DNA from: an uncultured Bacteroides sp.
Lineage (GTDB): Bacteria; Bacteroidota; Bacteroidia; Bacteroidales; Bacteroidaceae
Reading direction: 5' to 3'
DNA: 64,000 nucleotides
Assembly: GCF_963676325.1 (NCBI RefSeq)
Contig: NZ_OY781099.1
Span: forward strand, 3,100,001-3,164,000
Shown here in pieces: positions 32,772-42,148 of the stretch (positions within the stretch are counted from its first letter, which is position 1; every line of letters begins with the position of its first letter). The notes under the pieces were generated by a model. The model was not told the origin of the DNA, searched no databases, and was given only the letters and a program-made list of their open reading frames with translations. The position numbers and the translations under genes are program-made.

Positions 32772-33938
32772 ATGAGTAATCAACGATACATGCAGCGTGG
32801 TGTTTCAGCATCCAAGGAAGATGTGCACAACGCTATTAAGAACATCGACAAGGGTATCTTTCCCCAGGCTTTCTGTAAAATCATTCCTGATATTTTAGGT
32901 GGCGATCCTGAATATTGCAACATTATGCATGCTGATGGCGCCGGAACAAAATCCAGTCTGGCTTATCTTTATTGGAAAGAGACTGGTGATATTTCTGTGT
33001 GGAAAGGAATTGCGCAAGATGCGTTGATTATGAACATTGATGATTTGCTGTGCATAGGTGCAGTAGATAATATTCTGGTTTCTTCCACTATTGGCCGCAA
33101 CAAATTACTGATTCCAGGAGAAGTTATCTCGGCTATCATTAACGGAACAGACGAACTGCTGGCCGAACTTCGCGAAATGGGCGTAGGTGTTTATGCGACA
33201 GGCGGTGAGACTGCTGATGTGGGTGATTTGGTTCGTACTATTATTGTGGACAGTACAGTGACTTGCCGCATGAAACGTAGCGATGTAATCGACAATGCCA
33301 ATATCCGTCCGGGAGACGTAATCGTGGGATTGGCTTCTTATGGACAAGCTACTTACGAAAAAGAATACAACGGCGGTATGGGTAGTAACGGACTCACTTC
33401 TGCCCGCCACGATGTTTTTGCTAAATATCTTGCAGAAAAATATCCGGAAAGCTATGATGCTGCAGTTCCTGCAGATCTTGTTTATTCCGGTGGACTTAAA
33501 CTAACCGATCCAATTGAAGGTATCAGCATTGATGCCGGAAAGATGGTACTCTCCCCTACCCGTACTTATGCTCCGTTCGTAAAGAAGTTGCTTGACGCTC
33601 TTCGTCCTGAGATTCACGGAATGGTTCACTGTTCAGGTGGTGCACAAACAAAAGTGCTTCACTTTGTGGACAAAGTAAGAGTAGTAAAAGACAATCTTTT
33701 CCCTGTTCCTCCATTGTTTAAGACTATTCAGGAACAATCGGGCACAGACTGGAGCGAAATGTACAAGGTATTCAATATGGGACACCGTCTGGAAGTATAT
33801 CTCTCACCTGAACATGCAGAAGAGGTTATTGCTATCTCTAAATCATTTGGTATTGAAGCACAGATAGTTGGTCGTGTAGAGGAATCTGATAAAAAAGAAC
33901 TGATTATTAAGAGTGAATTCGGAGAATTCAGATATTAA
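32772..33938 (+). CDS. purM: Phosphoribosylformylglycinamidine cyclo-ligase (AIR synthase)
   Basis: A 388-residue enzyme of the PurM type, closing the imidazole ring in purine synthesis. Visible blocks: HADGAGTKSSLAYLYW, DALIMNIDDLLCIGA, GVYATGGETADVGD, GDVIVGLASYGQ, MGSNGLTSARHDVF, HGMVHCSGGAQTKVLHF and FNMGHRLEVYL. It is longer than the enterobacterial enzyme but typical of Bacteroidetes. prfA follows after 3 bases, so purM, prfA and pyrF appear to be one transcript. Confidence 0.92.
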   Translation: MSNQRYMQRGVSASKEDVHNAIKNIDKGIFPQAFCKIIPDILGGDPEYCNIMHADGAGTKSSLAYLYWKETGDISVWKGIAQDALIMNIDDLLCIGAVDNILVSSTIGRNKLLIPGEVISAIINGTDELLAELREMGVGVYATGGETADVGDLVRTIIVDSTVTCRMKRSDVIDNANIRPGDVIVGLASYGQATYEKEYNGGMGSNGLTSARHDVFAKYLAEKYPESYDAAVPADLVYSGGLKLTDPIEGISIDAGKMVLSPTRTYAPFVKKLLDALRPEIHGMVHCSGGAQTKVLHFVDKVRVVKDNLFPVPPLFKTIQEQSGTDWSEMYKVFNMGHRLEVYLSPEHAEEVIAISKSFGIEAQIVGRVEESDKKELIIKSEFGEFRY

Positions 33939-33941
33939 AAT

Positions 33942-35054
33942 ATGGCAGATAATAATACGATTTTAGATAAACTTGAAGGCCTGGTAAGCCGCTTTGAAGA
34001 AATCTCTACCCTTATTACCGACCCGGCAGTGATTACCGATATGAAGCGTTACGTGAAACTGACCAAGGAATATAAAGAATTGGAAAATATCACGAATGCC
34101 CGTAAAGAGTATATAAAAATGCTCGATGGAATTGAAGAAGCCAAAGAAATTCTGGATACTGAACAAGATCAAGAGATGCGCGAAATGGCAAGGGAAGAAC
34201 TTGCTGTCTGCCAATCCCGCCTTCCAGAGCTGGAAGAGGAAATTAAACTTCTCCTTGTTCCCGCCGATCCACAGGATGGTAAAAATGCCATCGTGGAAAT
34301 CCGCGGAGGAACAGGTGGCGACGAAGCTGCCATCTTTGCCGGAGACTTGTTCCGCATGTATCTGAAATACTGCGAAAACAAAGGATGGAAAGTGGAAATA
34401 ACAAGTACCAGCGAAGGAACATCCGGAGGATTCAAAGAAGTTGTATTTACCGTAAGCGGAGATAACGTATACGGAACCTTGAAATATGAATCGGGCGTAC
34501 ACCGTGTGCAGAGAGTTCCCGCCACTGAAACTCAGGGGCGTGTTCATACATCAGCATCTTCGGTGGCTGTACTTCCGGAAGCTGAAGAATTTGATGTGGA
34601 GATCAACGAAGGCGAAATAAAATGGGATACATTCCGTTGCGGTGGAGCTGGAGGTCAAAACGTTAACAAAGTAGAATCTGGCGTTCGTTTACGCTATATG
34701 TGGAAGAACCCGAATACGGGTGAAACAGAAGAAATTCGGATAGAATGTACTGAAACCCGCGACCAGCCAAAGAATAAAGAAAGGGCTCTTACACGACTCC
34801 GTTCTTTCATCTATGACAAAGAGCATCAGAAATACCTGGACGATATTGCCTCCAAGCGAAAGACAATGGTTTCTACCGGTGACCGCTCAGCCAAAATCCG
34901 CACCTACAATTATCCGCAGGGACGTATGACCGATCATCGCATTAACTACACCGTCTATAATCTTTCCGCCTTTATGGACGGAGATATTCAGGATTGCATA
35001 GACCGCCTGATTGTAGCGGAAAACGCAGAACGAATGAAAGAAAGTGAACTATAA
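33942..35054 (+). CDS. prfA: Peptide chain release factor 1
   Basis: A 370-residue class I release factor. The catalytic CGGAGGQNVNK (GGQ at 237-239) and the codon-reading PAT tripeptide (193-195, in RVPATETQGR) identify it as RF1, which reads UAA and UAG; RF2 would have SPF. The N-terminal coiled helices and RGGTGGDEA are also present. Gaps of 3 bases upstream and 11 downstream show a tight operon with purM and pyrF. Confidence 0.97.
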   Translation: MADNNTILDKLEGLVSRFEEISTLITDPAVITDMKRYVKLTKEYKELENITNARKEYIKMLDGIEEAKEILDTEQDQEMREMAREELAVCQSRLPELEEEIKLLLVPADPQDGKNAIVEIRGGTGGDEAAIFAGDLFRMYLKYCENKGWKVEITSTSEGTSGGFKEVVFTVSGDNVYGTLKYESGVHRVQRVPATETQGRVHTSASSVAVLPEAEEFDVEINEGEIKWDTFRCGGAGGQNVNKVESGVRLRYMWKNPNTGETEEIRIECTETRDQPKNKERALTRLRSFIYDKEHQKYLDDIASKRKTMVSTGDRSAKIRTYNYPQGRMTDHRINYTVYNLSAFMDGDIQDCIDRLIVAENAERMKESEL

Positions 35055-35065
35055 AATTATCTCCG

Positions 35066-35890
35066 ATGAACAAACAACAATTATTTGAAAATATAAAACG
35101 CAAAAAATCATTCCTTTGCGTTGGTCTGGATACAGACATTAAAAAGATACCGGCACATTTATTGAAAGAAGAAGATCCTATCTTCGCTTTTAATAAAGCT
35201 ATTATTGATGCTACTGCCGATTTATGTATAGCATACAAACCAAACCTTGCTTTTTATGAAAGTATGGGAGTAAAAGGTTGGATAGCATTCGAGAAAACTG
35301 TTGCTTACATCAAAAATAATTATCCCGATCAGTTCATTATTGCTGATGCTAAGCGCGGTGATATTGGTAACACAAGTGAAATGTACGCCCGTTCTTTCTT
35401 CGATGAATTGAATATTGACTCAGTTACTGTTGCTCCTTATATGGGTGAAGACAGCGTGAAACCATTCCTTATTTATCCTGAGAAATGGGTTATTCTGCTT
35501 GCTTTGACTTCCAATAAAGGCTCACACGATTTTCAGCTTACTGAAGATGCCAACGGTGAACGTTTATTTGAAAAAGTACTGAAGATTTCTCAGCAATGGG
35601 CTTCAGACGAACAAATGATGTATGTAGTTGGTGCTACTCAGGGAAAAATGTTCCTGGATATTCGTAAACATGTTCCTCATCACTTCCTTCTTGTTCCTGG
35701 AGTAGGTGCTCAAGGTGGATCTCTGGAAGAAGTTTGCAAATATGGTATGAATGAGATGTGTGGTTTAATTGTAAATTCATCTCGTGGCATTATTTATGCA
35801 GACAAGACTGAAAATTTTGCTGAAGCTGCAAAAGCTGCAGCAAAAGCTGTTCAGGTTGAGATGAAAGAGCAACTGAAAGCTATTTTATAA
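35066..35890 (+). CDS. pyrF: Orotidine 5'-phosphate decarboxylase (type 2)
   Basis: A 274-residue enzyme making UMP. The catalytic motif DAKRGDIGNTSEMYA (94-108) and FLCVGLDTDIKKIP at the N-terminus fit the longer type 2 subfamily. VPGVGAQGGSLEEV and NSSRGI complete the phosphate-binding part. It is the last pyrimidine/purine-related gene of this operon; the HD-domain gene follows 9 bases later. Confidence 0.95.
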   Translation: MNKQQLFENIKRKKSFLCVGLDTDIKKIPAHLLKEEDPIFAFNKAIIDATADLCIAYKPNLAFYESMGVKGWIAFEKTVAYIKNNYPDQFIIADAKRGDIGNTSEMYARSFFDELNIDSVTVAPYMGEDSVKPFLIYPEKWVILLALTSNKGSHDFQLTEDANGERLFEKVLKISQQWASDEQMMYVVGATQGKMFLDIRKHVPHHFLLVPGVGAQGGSLEEVCKYGMNEMCGLIVNSSRGIIYADKTENFAEAAKAAAKAVQVEMKEQLKAIL

Positions 35891-35899
35891 TCCATATAC

Positions 35900-37126
35900 A
35901 TGACAAACGAACGAAAGATAGTCAATGACCCGGTTTTTGGGTTCATTAATATTCCGGGTGGATTATTATATAATATAATCCGCCATCCGTTATTACAACG
36001 GTTAACCCGGATCAAACAAATGGGACTATCTTCGGTTGTTTATCCCGGTGCACAGCACACCCGTTTTCAACATTCACTGGGTGCATTTTATTTGATGAGT
36101 GAAGCAATTACTCATCTCCGGACCAAGGGAAATGAAATTACCCAGGAGGAATCAGATGGAGTGCTAGCCGCCATTTTATTACACGATATTGGCCACGGTC
36201 CTTTTTCTCACGTATTGGAAGACACTCTTGTGAAAGGTGTTCCTCACGAAGAGATATCTCTTCTTTTAATGGACATGATGAACAAAGAGATGAATGGACA
36301 ACTGAATCTTGCCATCTCCATCTTTAAAGACGAATATCATAAGAAATTTCTTCATCAGCTAGTTAGCGGGCAATTGGATATGGACCGTCTAGACTATTTG
36401 TGTAGAGATAGTTTCTACACCGGAGTTATTGAAGGAAATATCGGTTCTGCACGCATCATTAAAATGCTCGATATAAAGGACGATCATCTGGTGGTTGAGT
36501 CTAAAGGTATTTATTCAATAGAGAACTTTCTTACTGCCAGAAGATTAATGTACTGGCAGGTATATTTGCATAAAACCTCAGTGGCTTATGAACGGATGCT
36601 TATAAATTCACTTCTACGGGCTAAAGAACTAGCCGGCAAAGGCATAGAATTGTTTGCTTCCCCTGCCCTCCAATTTTTCCTATATAATAGTATTGATCCA
36701 AGCGAGTTCTATAACAATCCAGCATGTCTTGAGAACTTTATCCAACTAGATGATAATGATATATGGACAGCATTGAAAGTTTGGAGTACACATTCAGATA
36801 TTGTTCTTTCTACACTCAGTCGCGGGTTGATTAACCGTAATATCTTTAAAGTTGAAATATCTACTGATCCAATCAGTGAAGAAAGGAAAGAAAAACTAGT
36901 AGAAGATATAAGCCATTCGCTTCATATCGACAAAGAAGACACTGTATATTTTATTTCAACGTCAAGTATAGAAAAAAACATGTACGATCCGGCAGATGAT
37001 AGCATTGATATCATTTACAAAGATGGTAATATAAAGAATATAGCAGAGGCATCAGATATGTTAAACATATCACTCCTCTCCAAAAAAGTAAAGAAATACT
37101 ACCTTTGTTATCAAAGACCTGTTTAA
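35900..37126 (+). CDS. HD-domain phosphohydrolase
   Basis: A 408-residue cytoplasmic protein of the YdhJ/dGTPase-like HD superfamily. The metal-binding residues appear as QHTRFQHSLGA (His58), LLHDIGHGPFSHVLED (His95-Asp96) and MDRLDYLCRDS. It probably removes phosphate from nucleotides; substrate unknown. It follows pyrF by 9 bases and precedes the lipid A genes by 139 bases. Confidence 0.88.
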   Translation: MTNERKIVNDPVFGFINIPGGLLYNIIRHPLLQRLTRIKQMGLSSVVYPGAQHTRFQHSLGAFYLMSEAITHLRTKGNEITQEESDGVLAAILLHDIGHGPFSHVLEDTLVKGVPHEEISLLLMDMMNKEMNGQLNLAISIFKDEYHKKFLHQLVSGQLDMDRLDYLCRDSFYTGVIEGNIGSARIIKMLDIKDDHLVVESKGIYSIENFLTARRLMYWQVYLHKTSVAYERMLINSLLRAKELAGKGIELFASPALQFFLYNSIDPSEFYNNPACLENFIQLDDNDIWTALKVWSTHSDIVLSTLSRGLINRNIFKVEISTDPISEERKEKLVEDISHSLHIDKEDTVYFISTSSIEKNMYDPADDSIDIIYKDGNIKNIAEASDMLNISLLSKKVKKYYLCYQRPV

Positions 37127-37265
37127 AAAAGAACGAAATATTTTATAAACAATAAGGGAATCTAAAAAAAAAACACGAACTTTGCTCCCCAATGGACATA
37201 TACCTAAAAATGTAACCTCCATTACACATTAATGAAAAAAGTTAGAATCATTCAACAATAATAAC

Positions 37266-38306
37266 ATGGAATTTTCGGCTAAGCAAATTGCAGAATTTAT
37301 TCAAGGAGAAATAATTGGAGATGAAAATGCTTGTGTTCATACCTTCGCAAAAATAGAAGAAGGAGTTCCTGGAGCAATATCATTCCTATCCAATCCTAAA
37401 TATACCCACTATATATATAATACTCAGGCAAGCGTTGTGTTAGTTAACAGAGACTTCACTGCTGAGCAAGAGATCAAAGCTACACTTATAAAAGTAGACA
37501 ATGCATATGAAAGTCTGGCTAAACTGCTGACTTTATATGAGATGAGCAAACCTAAGAAAACAGGAATAGATTCTTTGGCATTCGTGGCTCCTACAGCCAA
37601 GATTGGTAAAGACGTATATATTGCTCCTTTTGCATGTGTAGAAGATAATGCAGAAGTAGGTGACAACACCGTTCTTCATCCTCACGTAACAGTTGGTACT
37701 GGTGCTAAAGTGGGTAACAATTGTATCCTATATTCACATGCTACAATTTATCATGATTGCCGAGTTGGTAATAATTGTATATTACATGCCGGAAGTGTAA
37801 TTGGTGCTGATGGTTTTGGATTTGCTCCTACTCCTGAAGGATACTCAAAAATTCCTCAAATAGGTATTGTTATTTTGGAAGATGATGTAGAAATTGGAGC
37901 CAACACCTGCGTAGACAGGGCAACAATGGGAGCTACAATTATACACAAAGGAGTAAAACTGGACAACCTTGTTCAGATTGCTCATAACGATGAAATAGGT
38001 TCTCACACAGTAATGGCTGCTCAGGCAGGTGTTGCAGGATCAACAAAAGTGGGAGAATGGTGCATGATTGGTGGTCAGGTTGGTTTAGCCGGACATATCA
38101 AGATTGGCGATAAAGTAGGTATGGCTGCGCAATCAGGTATTCCCGGAAATGTTTCTTCAAACTCACAAATAATGGGATCACCGGCATTTGAAGCAAAAAA
38201 ATATTTCAAATCATCCGTTGTATATAAGAAATTACCTGAGATGTATACTACCCTCTATAATTTAGAGAAAGAAATAAAAGAACTTAAAAAACAATTAAAT
38301 AAGTAA
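37266..38306 (+). CDS. lpxD: UDP-3-O-acylglucosamine N-acyltransferase
   Basis: A 346-residue left-handed beta-helix acyltransferase, third step of lipid A synthesis. The N-terminal domain (to about 95) includes AISFLSNPKY. Hexapeptide repeats run from about 105 to 300, with CVEDNAEVGDNT, VIGADGFGFAP and NTCVDRATMGATII, and the catalytic His lies in LVQIAHNDEIG. A near-consensus -7 box (GAACTTTG) is at 37177-37184. lpxC-fabZ starts 3 bases after the stop. Confidence 0.96.
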   Translation: MEFSAKQIAEFIQGEIIGDENACVHTFAKIEEGVPGAISFLSNPKYTHYIYNTQASVVLVNRDFTAEQEIKATLIKVDNAYESLAKLLTLYEMSKPKKTGIDSLAFVAPTAKIGKDVYIAPFACVEDNAEVGDNTVLHPHVTVGTGAKVGNNCILYSHATIYHDCRVGNNCILHAGSVIGADGFGFAPTPEGYSKIPQIGIVILEDDVEIGANTCVDRATMGATIIHKGVKLDNLVQIAHNDEIGSHTVMAAQAGVAGSTKVGEWCMIGGQVGLAGHIKIGDKVGMAAQSGIPGNVSSNSQIMGSPAFEAKKYFKSSVVYKKLPEMYTTLYNLEKEIKELKKQLNK

Positions 38307-38309
38307 CCA

Positions 38310-39695
38310 ATGTTGAAACAGAAAACTCTAAAAGATAGCTTTTCACTAAGAGGAAAAGGTCTTCACACTGGGCTTGATCTTACTGTTACTTTTAATCCAG
38401 CACCTGACAATCATGGGTATAAGATTCAGAGAATCGACCTGGAAGGACAGCCTGTCATTGATGCAGTTGCAGATAATGTAATTGAGACTACACGTGGAAC
38501 TGTTCTTGGTAAGAATGGTGTAAAAGTTAGTACAGTAGAGCATGGCATGGCAGCACTTTATGCTTATGGAATAGACAACTGCCTGATTCAGGTTAACGGT
38601 CCTGAATTCCCGATCCTTGATGGTAGTGCAATATCATACGTACAAGAAATTGAGAGAGTAGGTATTGTAGAACAAGCAGCTGTTAAGGATTACTATATCA
38701 TTAAACAAAAGATAGAATTCAAAGACGAAGAAACTGGTTCTTCTATTATTGTTCTTCCTGATGAAGATTTCAGTGTGAATGTTCTTATATCTTACGATTC
38801 AAAGATTATTCCTAACCAGTTTGCTACACTGGAAAGTATGAAAGACTTTCCAAATGAAATAGCAGCAAGCAGAACATTCGTTTTCGTTCGCGAGATTGAA
38901 CCACTACTTTCTGCAGGACTCATCAAAGGTGGCGACCTTGACAATGCTATTGTAATTTACGAGCGTCAGGTTTCACAGGAAAAACTAGATCAGTTAGCTG
39001 ATATAATGAAAGTACCTCATAAAGATGCTAATCATTTAGGATATATCAATCACAAACCATTGGTATGGGACAACGAACCTGCACGTCACAAACTACTCGA
39101 TATTATTGGTGACCTTGCATTAATAGGTAAACCAATCAAAGGAAGAATTATTGCCACTCGTCCAGGACATACTATAAATAATAAGTTTGCCCGTCAGATG
39201 AGAAAGGAAATCAGACTACACGAAGTACAGGCACCTAGATATAACTGCAACGAAGAACCAGTTATGGACGTAAACCGTATTCGTGAGTTATTACCTCATC
39301 GCTATCCATTCCTTTTGGTTGATAAGATTATAGAAATTGGGGCAAATCACATTGTTGGAGTAAAGAATGTTACTGTAAACGAACCATTCTTTCAGGGACA
39401 CTTCCCACAAGAACCTGTTATGCCTGGAGTACTCCTAGTAGAAGCAATGGCTCAGACAGGAGGTTTGCTCGTGCTGAATTCTGTTGATGATCCGGAAAGA
39501 TATTCTACTTACTTTATGAAGATTGACGCTGTGAAGTTCCGTCATAAAGTAGTACCTGGAGACACATTAATTTTCAAGCTCGAATTGCTTGCGCCTATCC
39601 GCCGAGGAATATCCACAATGAAGGGATATGTTTTCGTAGGAGAAACTGTGGCTTGTGAAGCAGAGTTTATGGCACAAATAGTTAAGAACAAATAA
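38310..39695 (+). CDS. lpxC/fabZ: Bifunctional LpxC deacetylase / FabZ dehydratase
   Basis: A 461-residue fusion. Residues 1 to about 305 are LpxC, the zinc UDP-3-O-acyl-GlcNAc deacetylase: KGLHTGLDLTVTF, TVEHGMAALYAYG (zinc His78), FPILDGSA, NEIAASRTF and RHKLLDIIGDLALIG (other zinc ligands). Residues about 313-461 are FabZ: LPHRYPFLLVDKI, FQGHFPQEPVMPGVLLVEAM (catalytic His and Glu) and VKFRHKVVPGD. This fusion is the normal Bacteroidetes form. It sits between lpxD (3 bases) and lpxA (8 bases). Confidence 0.97.
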   Translation: MLKQKTLKDSFSLRGKGLHTGLDLTVTFNPAPDNHGYKIQRIDLEGQPVIDAVADNVIETTRGTVLGKNGVKVSTVEHGMAALYAYGIDNCLIQVNGPEFPILDGSAISYVQEIERVGIVEQAAVKDYYIIKQKIEFKDEETGSSIIVLPDEDFSVNVLISYDSKIIPNQFATLESMKDFPNEIAASRTFVFVREIEPLLSAGLIKGGDLDNAIVIYERQVSQEKLDQLADIMKVPHKDANHLGYINHKPLVWDNEPARHKLLDIIGDLALIGKPIKGRIIATRPGHTINNKFARQMRKEIRLHEVQAPRYNCNEEPVMDVNRIRELLPHRYPFLLVDKIIEIGANHIVGVKNVTVNEPFFQGHFPQEPVMPGVLLVEAMAQTGGLLVLNSVDDPERYSTYFMKIDAVKFRHKVVPGDTLIFKLELLAPIRRGISTMKGYVFVGETVACEAEFMAQIVKNK

Positions 39696-39703
39696 AACAA
39701 CAA

Positions 39704-40471
39704 ATGATTAGTCCATTAGCATATATACATCCAGAAGCAAAAATAGGAGAAAATGTAGAAATTGCACCTTTTGTTTTTATCGACAAAAATGTAATTATCG
39801 GTGATAACAATAATATTATGGCCAACGTTAGCATCTTATGCGGAGCTCGCATTGGAAATGGGAATACTATTTTCCCGGGGGCTGTAATTAGTGCCATTCC
39901 TCAGGATTTAAAATTTAAAGGAGAAGATACAATCGCCGAGATTGGCGACAATAACCTCATTCGTGAGAATGTAACAATAAACCGAGGTACTGCAGCAAAA
40001 GGCAAAACTGTCGTTGGAAGCAACAACCTGTTAATGGAAGGTGTTCATGTTGCTCACGATGCTGTAGTAGGAAGCAACTGTATTATTGGTAATTCAACAA
40101 AAATGGCTGGTGAAATTGTCATTGACGACAATGCAATAATAAGTGCATCAGTATTAATGCATCAGTTCTGCCATGTTGGTAGTTACGTAATGCTTCAGGG
40201 AGGTTCACGTTTCAGTAAAGACATTCCGCCATATATTATTGCAGGTCGTGACCCAATTACATATTGTGGGATTAATATTGTAGGACTTCGCAGACATGGC
40301 TTTTCAAATGAAACAATTGAAAAGATTCACAATGCCTACCGCATTATTTATCAAAGTGGCTTGAACACTAAAGATGCGCTGGCTAAGGTAAAAGAAGAAA
40401 TAACTACATGTCCTGAAATTGAGTATATAATTGATTTTATTGAAAAATCAGAAAGAGGTGTAATAAAATAA
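39704..40471 (+). CDS. lpxA: UDP-GlcNAc acyltransferase
   Basis: A 255-residue beta-helix acyltransferase, first step of lipid A synthesis. Hexapeptide repeats fill the first 185 residues (HPEAKIGENVEIAPFVFIDKN, LIRENVTINRGT, LLMEGVHVAHDAVVGSNC), with the catalytic His in HVAHDAV. A helical tail (GLRRHGFSNETIEKIHNAYRII) follows. It ends the lpxD-lpxC/fabZ-lpxA operon with a strong terminator 33 bases on. Confidence 0.96.
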   Translation: MISPLAYIHPEAKIGENVEIAPFVFIDKNVIIGDNNNIMANVSILCGARIGNGNTIFPGAVISAIPQDLKFKGEDTIAEIGDNNLIRENVTINRGTAAKGKTVVGSNNLLMEGVHVAHDAVVGSNCIIGNSTKMAGEIVIDDNAIISASVLMHQFCHVGSYVMLQGGSRFSKDIPPYIIAGRDPITYCGINIVGLRRHGFSNETIEKIHNAYRIIYQSGLNTKDALAKVKEEITTCPEIEYIIDFIEKSERGVIK

Positions 40472-40503
40472 CCGTTGCTATAGTAAGGTTTATATTCAGC
40501 AAA

Positions 40504-40547
40504 GAGGGGAAGGCTATCTAATTGATAGCTTTCCCCTCATTTTTTTA
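40504..40547 (+). terminator. Terminator of the lipid A operon
   Basis: Stem GAGGGGAA.GCTATC (40504-40518) with GATAGC.TTCCCCTC (40524-40538), a 5-base loop, then ATTTTTTTA. It is a strong rho-independent terminator. Confidence 0.93.
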
Positions 40548-40621
40548 TAAACGAATAAGCCTTACTTATTGCACTTCATGAGATTTTTACTAATTTTACA
40601 GCATAATAAATTATAAAGAGT

Positions 40622-41182
40622 ATGATATACAGATTTACAATCATATCTGATGAAGTTGATGATTTTGTCAGAGAAATACAGATTGATTCGGAAGCAACTT
40701 TTCTGGAACTCCACGAAGCGATTACTAATTCGGTTGGATATTCGAATAATCAGATGACCTCTTTCTTTATTTGTGATGAAGATTGGGAAAAAGAAAAAGA
40801 AATCACCCTCGAGGAAATGGACAACAGTTCAGAGGATGATAGCTGGGTTATGAAAGAGACATTATTAAGTGACCTTATAGAAGATGAAAAACAAAAACTC
40901 ATTTATGTATTTGACTACATGACTGAACGTTCATTCTTTATTGAGTTAACTGAAATTGTAACAGGAAAAGATTTAAGTAAAGCTGTTTGCACCAGGAAAC
41001 ACGGAGACGCTCCGAAACAAGTGGTTGATTTTGAAGAACTGGCTGCAACAAATTCTTCAATTGACCTGGATGAGAACTTCTATGGAGACGAGACTTTTGA
41101 TTCAGAAGATTTTGATCCAGAAGGATTCGACGTAGATATTAACAGCATTGCCGATGATTCATTCGACAAAGAAAGTCTTTAA
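40622..41182 (+). CDS. Plasmid pRiA4b ORF-3-like protein
   Basis: A 186-residue acidic protein. The N-terminal half (MIYRFTIISDEVDDFVREIQID, FLELHEAITNSVGY, MTSFFICDEDWEKEKEI, KLIYVFDYMTERSFFIELTEI) matches the family named after plasmid pRiA4b ORF-3, also found as an IS1096 passenger. The C-terminal quarter is a run of Asp/Glu/Phe-rich repeats (FDSEDFDPEGFDVD). Its stop codon overlaps the miaA start by one base, so the two are coupled. Function is unknown; no transposase is nearby. Confidence 0.85.
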   Translation: MIYRFTIISDEVDDFVREIQIDSEATFLELHEAITNSVGYSNNQMTSFFICDEDWEKEKEITLEEMDNSSEDDSWVMKETLLSDLIEDEKQKLIYVFDYMTERSFFIELTEIVTGKDLSKAVCTRKHGDAPKQVVDFEELAATNSSIDLDENFYGDETFDSEDFDPEGFDVDINSIADDSFDKESL

Positions 41183-42087
41183 TGGCTAAAACATTAATTG
41201 TTCTTATTGGGCCTACAGGTGTCGGAAAGACGGATCTAAGTCTGCACTTGGCCGAGAGTTTTGGTTCACCCATTATTTCTTCCGATTCCCGACAGCTGTA
41301 CGCCGACCTTAAAATAGGAACAGCCGCTCCTACTCCTGAGCAATTACAAAAAGTGCCTCATTACTTTGTAGGCACACTTAAACTTACCGATTATTATAGT
41401 GCTGCACAATACGAAACAGAAGTCCTGAAACTTCTGGAAACACTATTCCAAACAAAAGATGTTGTAGTTATGACAGGCGGATCAATGATGTATGTTGATG
41501 CCGTTTGTAAGGGCATAGATGATATTCCGACTGTAAACAAAGAAACTCGTGAGTTATTAATCCACAAGTATGAAACAGAAGGGCTCGATCAACTTTGTGC
41601 CGAACTGAAACTTATTGATCCAGAGTACTATAAGATTGTAGACTTAAAGAATCCCAAACGTGTTATTCATGCACTGGAGATATGCTACATGACGGGGAAA
41701 ACCTATACCTCTTTCCGTACCCGTTCCATCAAAGAAAGACCTTTCCGCATTATAAAGATAGGCCTCACCCGCGACCGGGAAGAACTTTACGAACGAATTA
41801 ACCGCAGAGTTGATATTATGATGGAAGAAGGTTTGCTGGAAGAAGTAAAATCTGTTTATCCGTACAAACATCTTAACTCACTGAATACTGTAGGTTACAA
41901 AGAAATGTTTAATTATCTGGACGGAATCTGGGAACTTCCTTTTGCCATTGAGAAGATTAAGCAAAACTCACGTATTTATTCGCGCAAGCAAATGACCTGG
42001 TTCAAACGTGATGAAGATATAGCCTGGTTTCATCCCGATCAGGAAGAAGATATATTGACTTACATACAAAAAATGCTTAACGACTGA
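41182..42087 (+). CDS. miaA: tRNA dimethylallyltransferase
   Basis: A 301-residue enzyme adding the dimethylallyl group to A37 of tRNAs that read UNN codons. P-loop IGPTGVGKTDLS (7-18), ISSDSRQLYADLKIGTAAPT, VVMTGGSMMYVDAVCKGID and KQNSRIYSRKQMTWFKRD are hallmarks. The start overlaps the previous stop (TAATG). The last codons lie inside a stem-loop that serves as terminator for the opposite strand. Confidence 0.96.
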   Translation: MAKTLIVLIGPTGVGKTDLSLHLAESFGSPIISSDSRQLYADLKIGTAAPTPEQLQKVPHYFVGTLKLTDYYSAAQYETEVLKLLETLFQTKDVVVMTGGSMMYVDAVCKGIDDIPTVNKETRELLIHKYETEGLDQLCAELKLIDPEYYKIVDLKNPKRVIHALEICYMTGKTYTSFRTRSIKERPFRIIKIGLTRDREELYERINRRVDIMMEEGLLEEVKSVYPYKHLNSLNTVGYKEMFNYLDGIWELPFAIEKIKQNSRIYSRKQMTWFKRDEDIAWFHPDQEEDILTYIQKMLND

Positions 42088-42110
42088 TCTGTTAATCAGT
42101 CATTAAGCAT
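42066..42110 (-). terminator. Terminator overlapping the end of miaA
   Basis: Arms ATGCTTAA.GACTGAT (42073-42088) and ATCAGTC.TTAAGCAT (42095-42110) pair with one mismatch. On the minus strand the stem is followed by TTTTTTGTATG, so it ends the transcript of the gene at 42149. The stem contains the miaA stop codon, so the two convergent genes share it. Confidence 0.8.
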
Positions 42111-42148
42111 CAATCGTTATAAGATTTCAACCTTGCTCTCGTAGAATA

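Noticed and set aside
38310..39695. LpxC-FabZ fusion as a novelty
   Set aside because: This fusion is the usual gene form in Bacteroidetes.
40622..41182. Insertion sequence at the pRiA4b ORF-3-like gene
   Set aside because: No transposase, terminal inverted repeats or target duplication are visible nearby.
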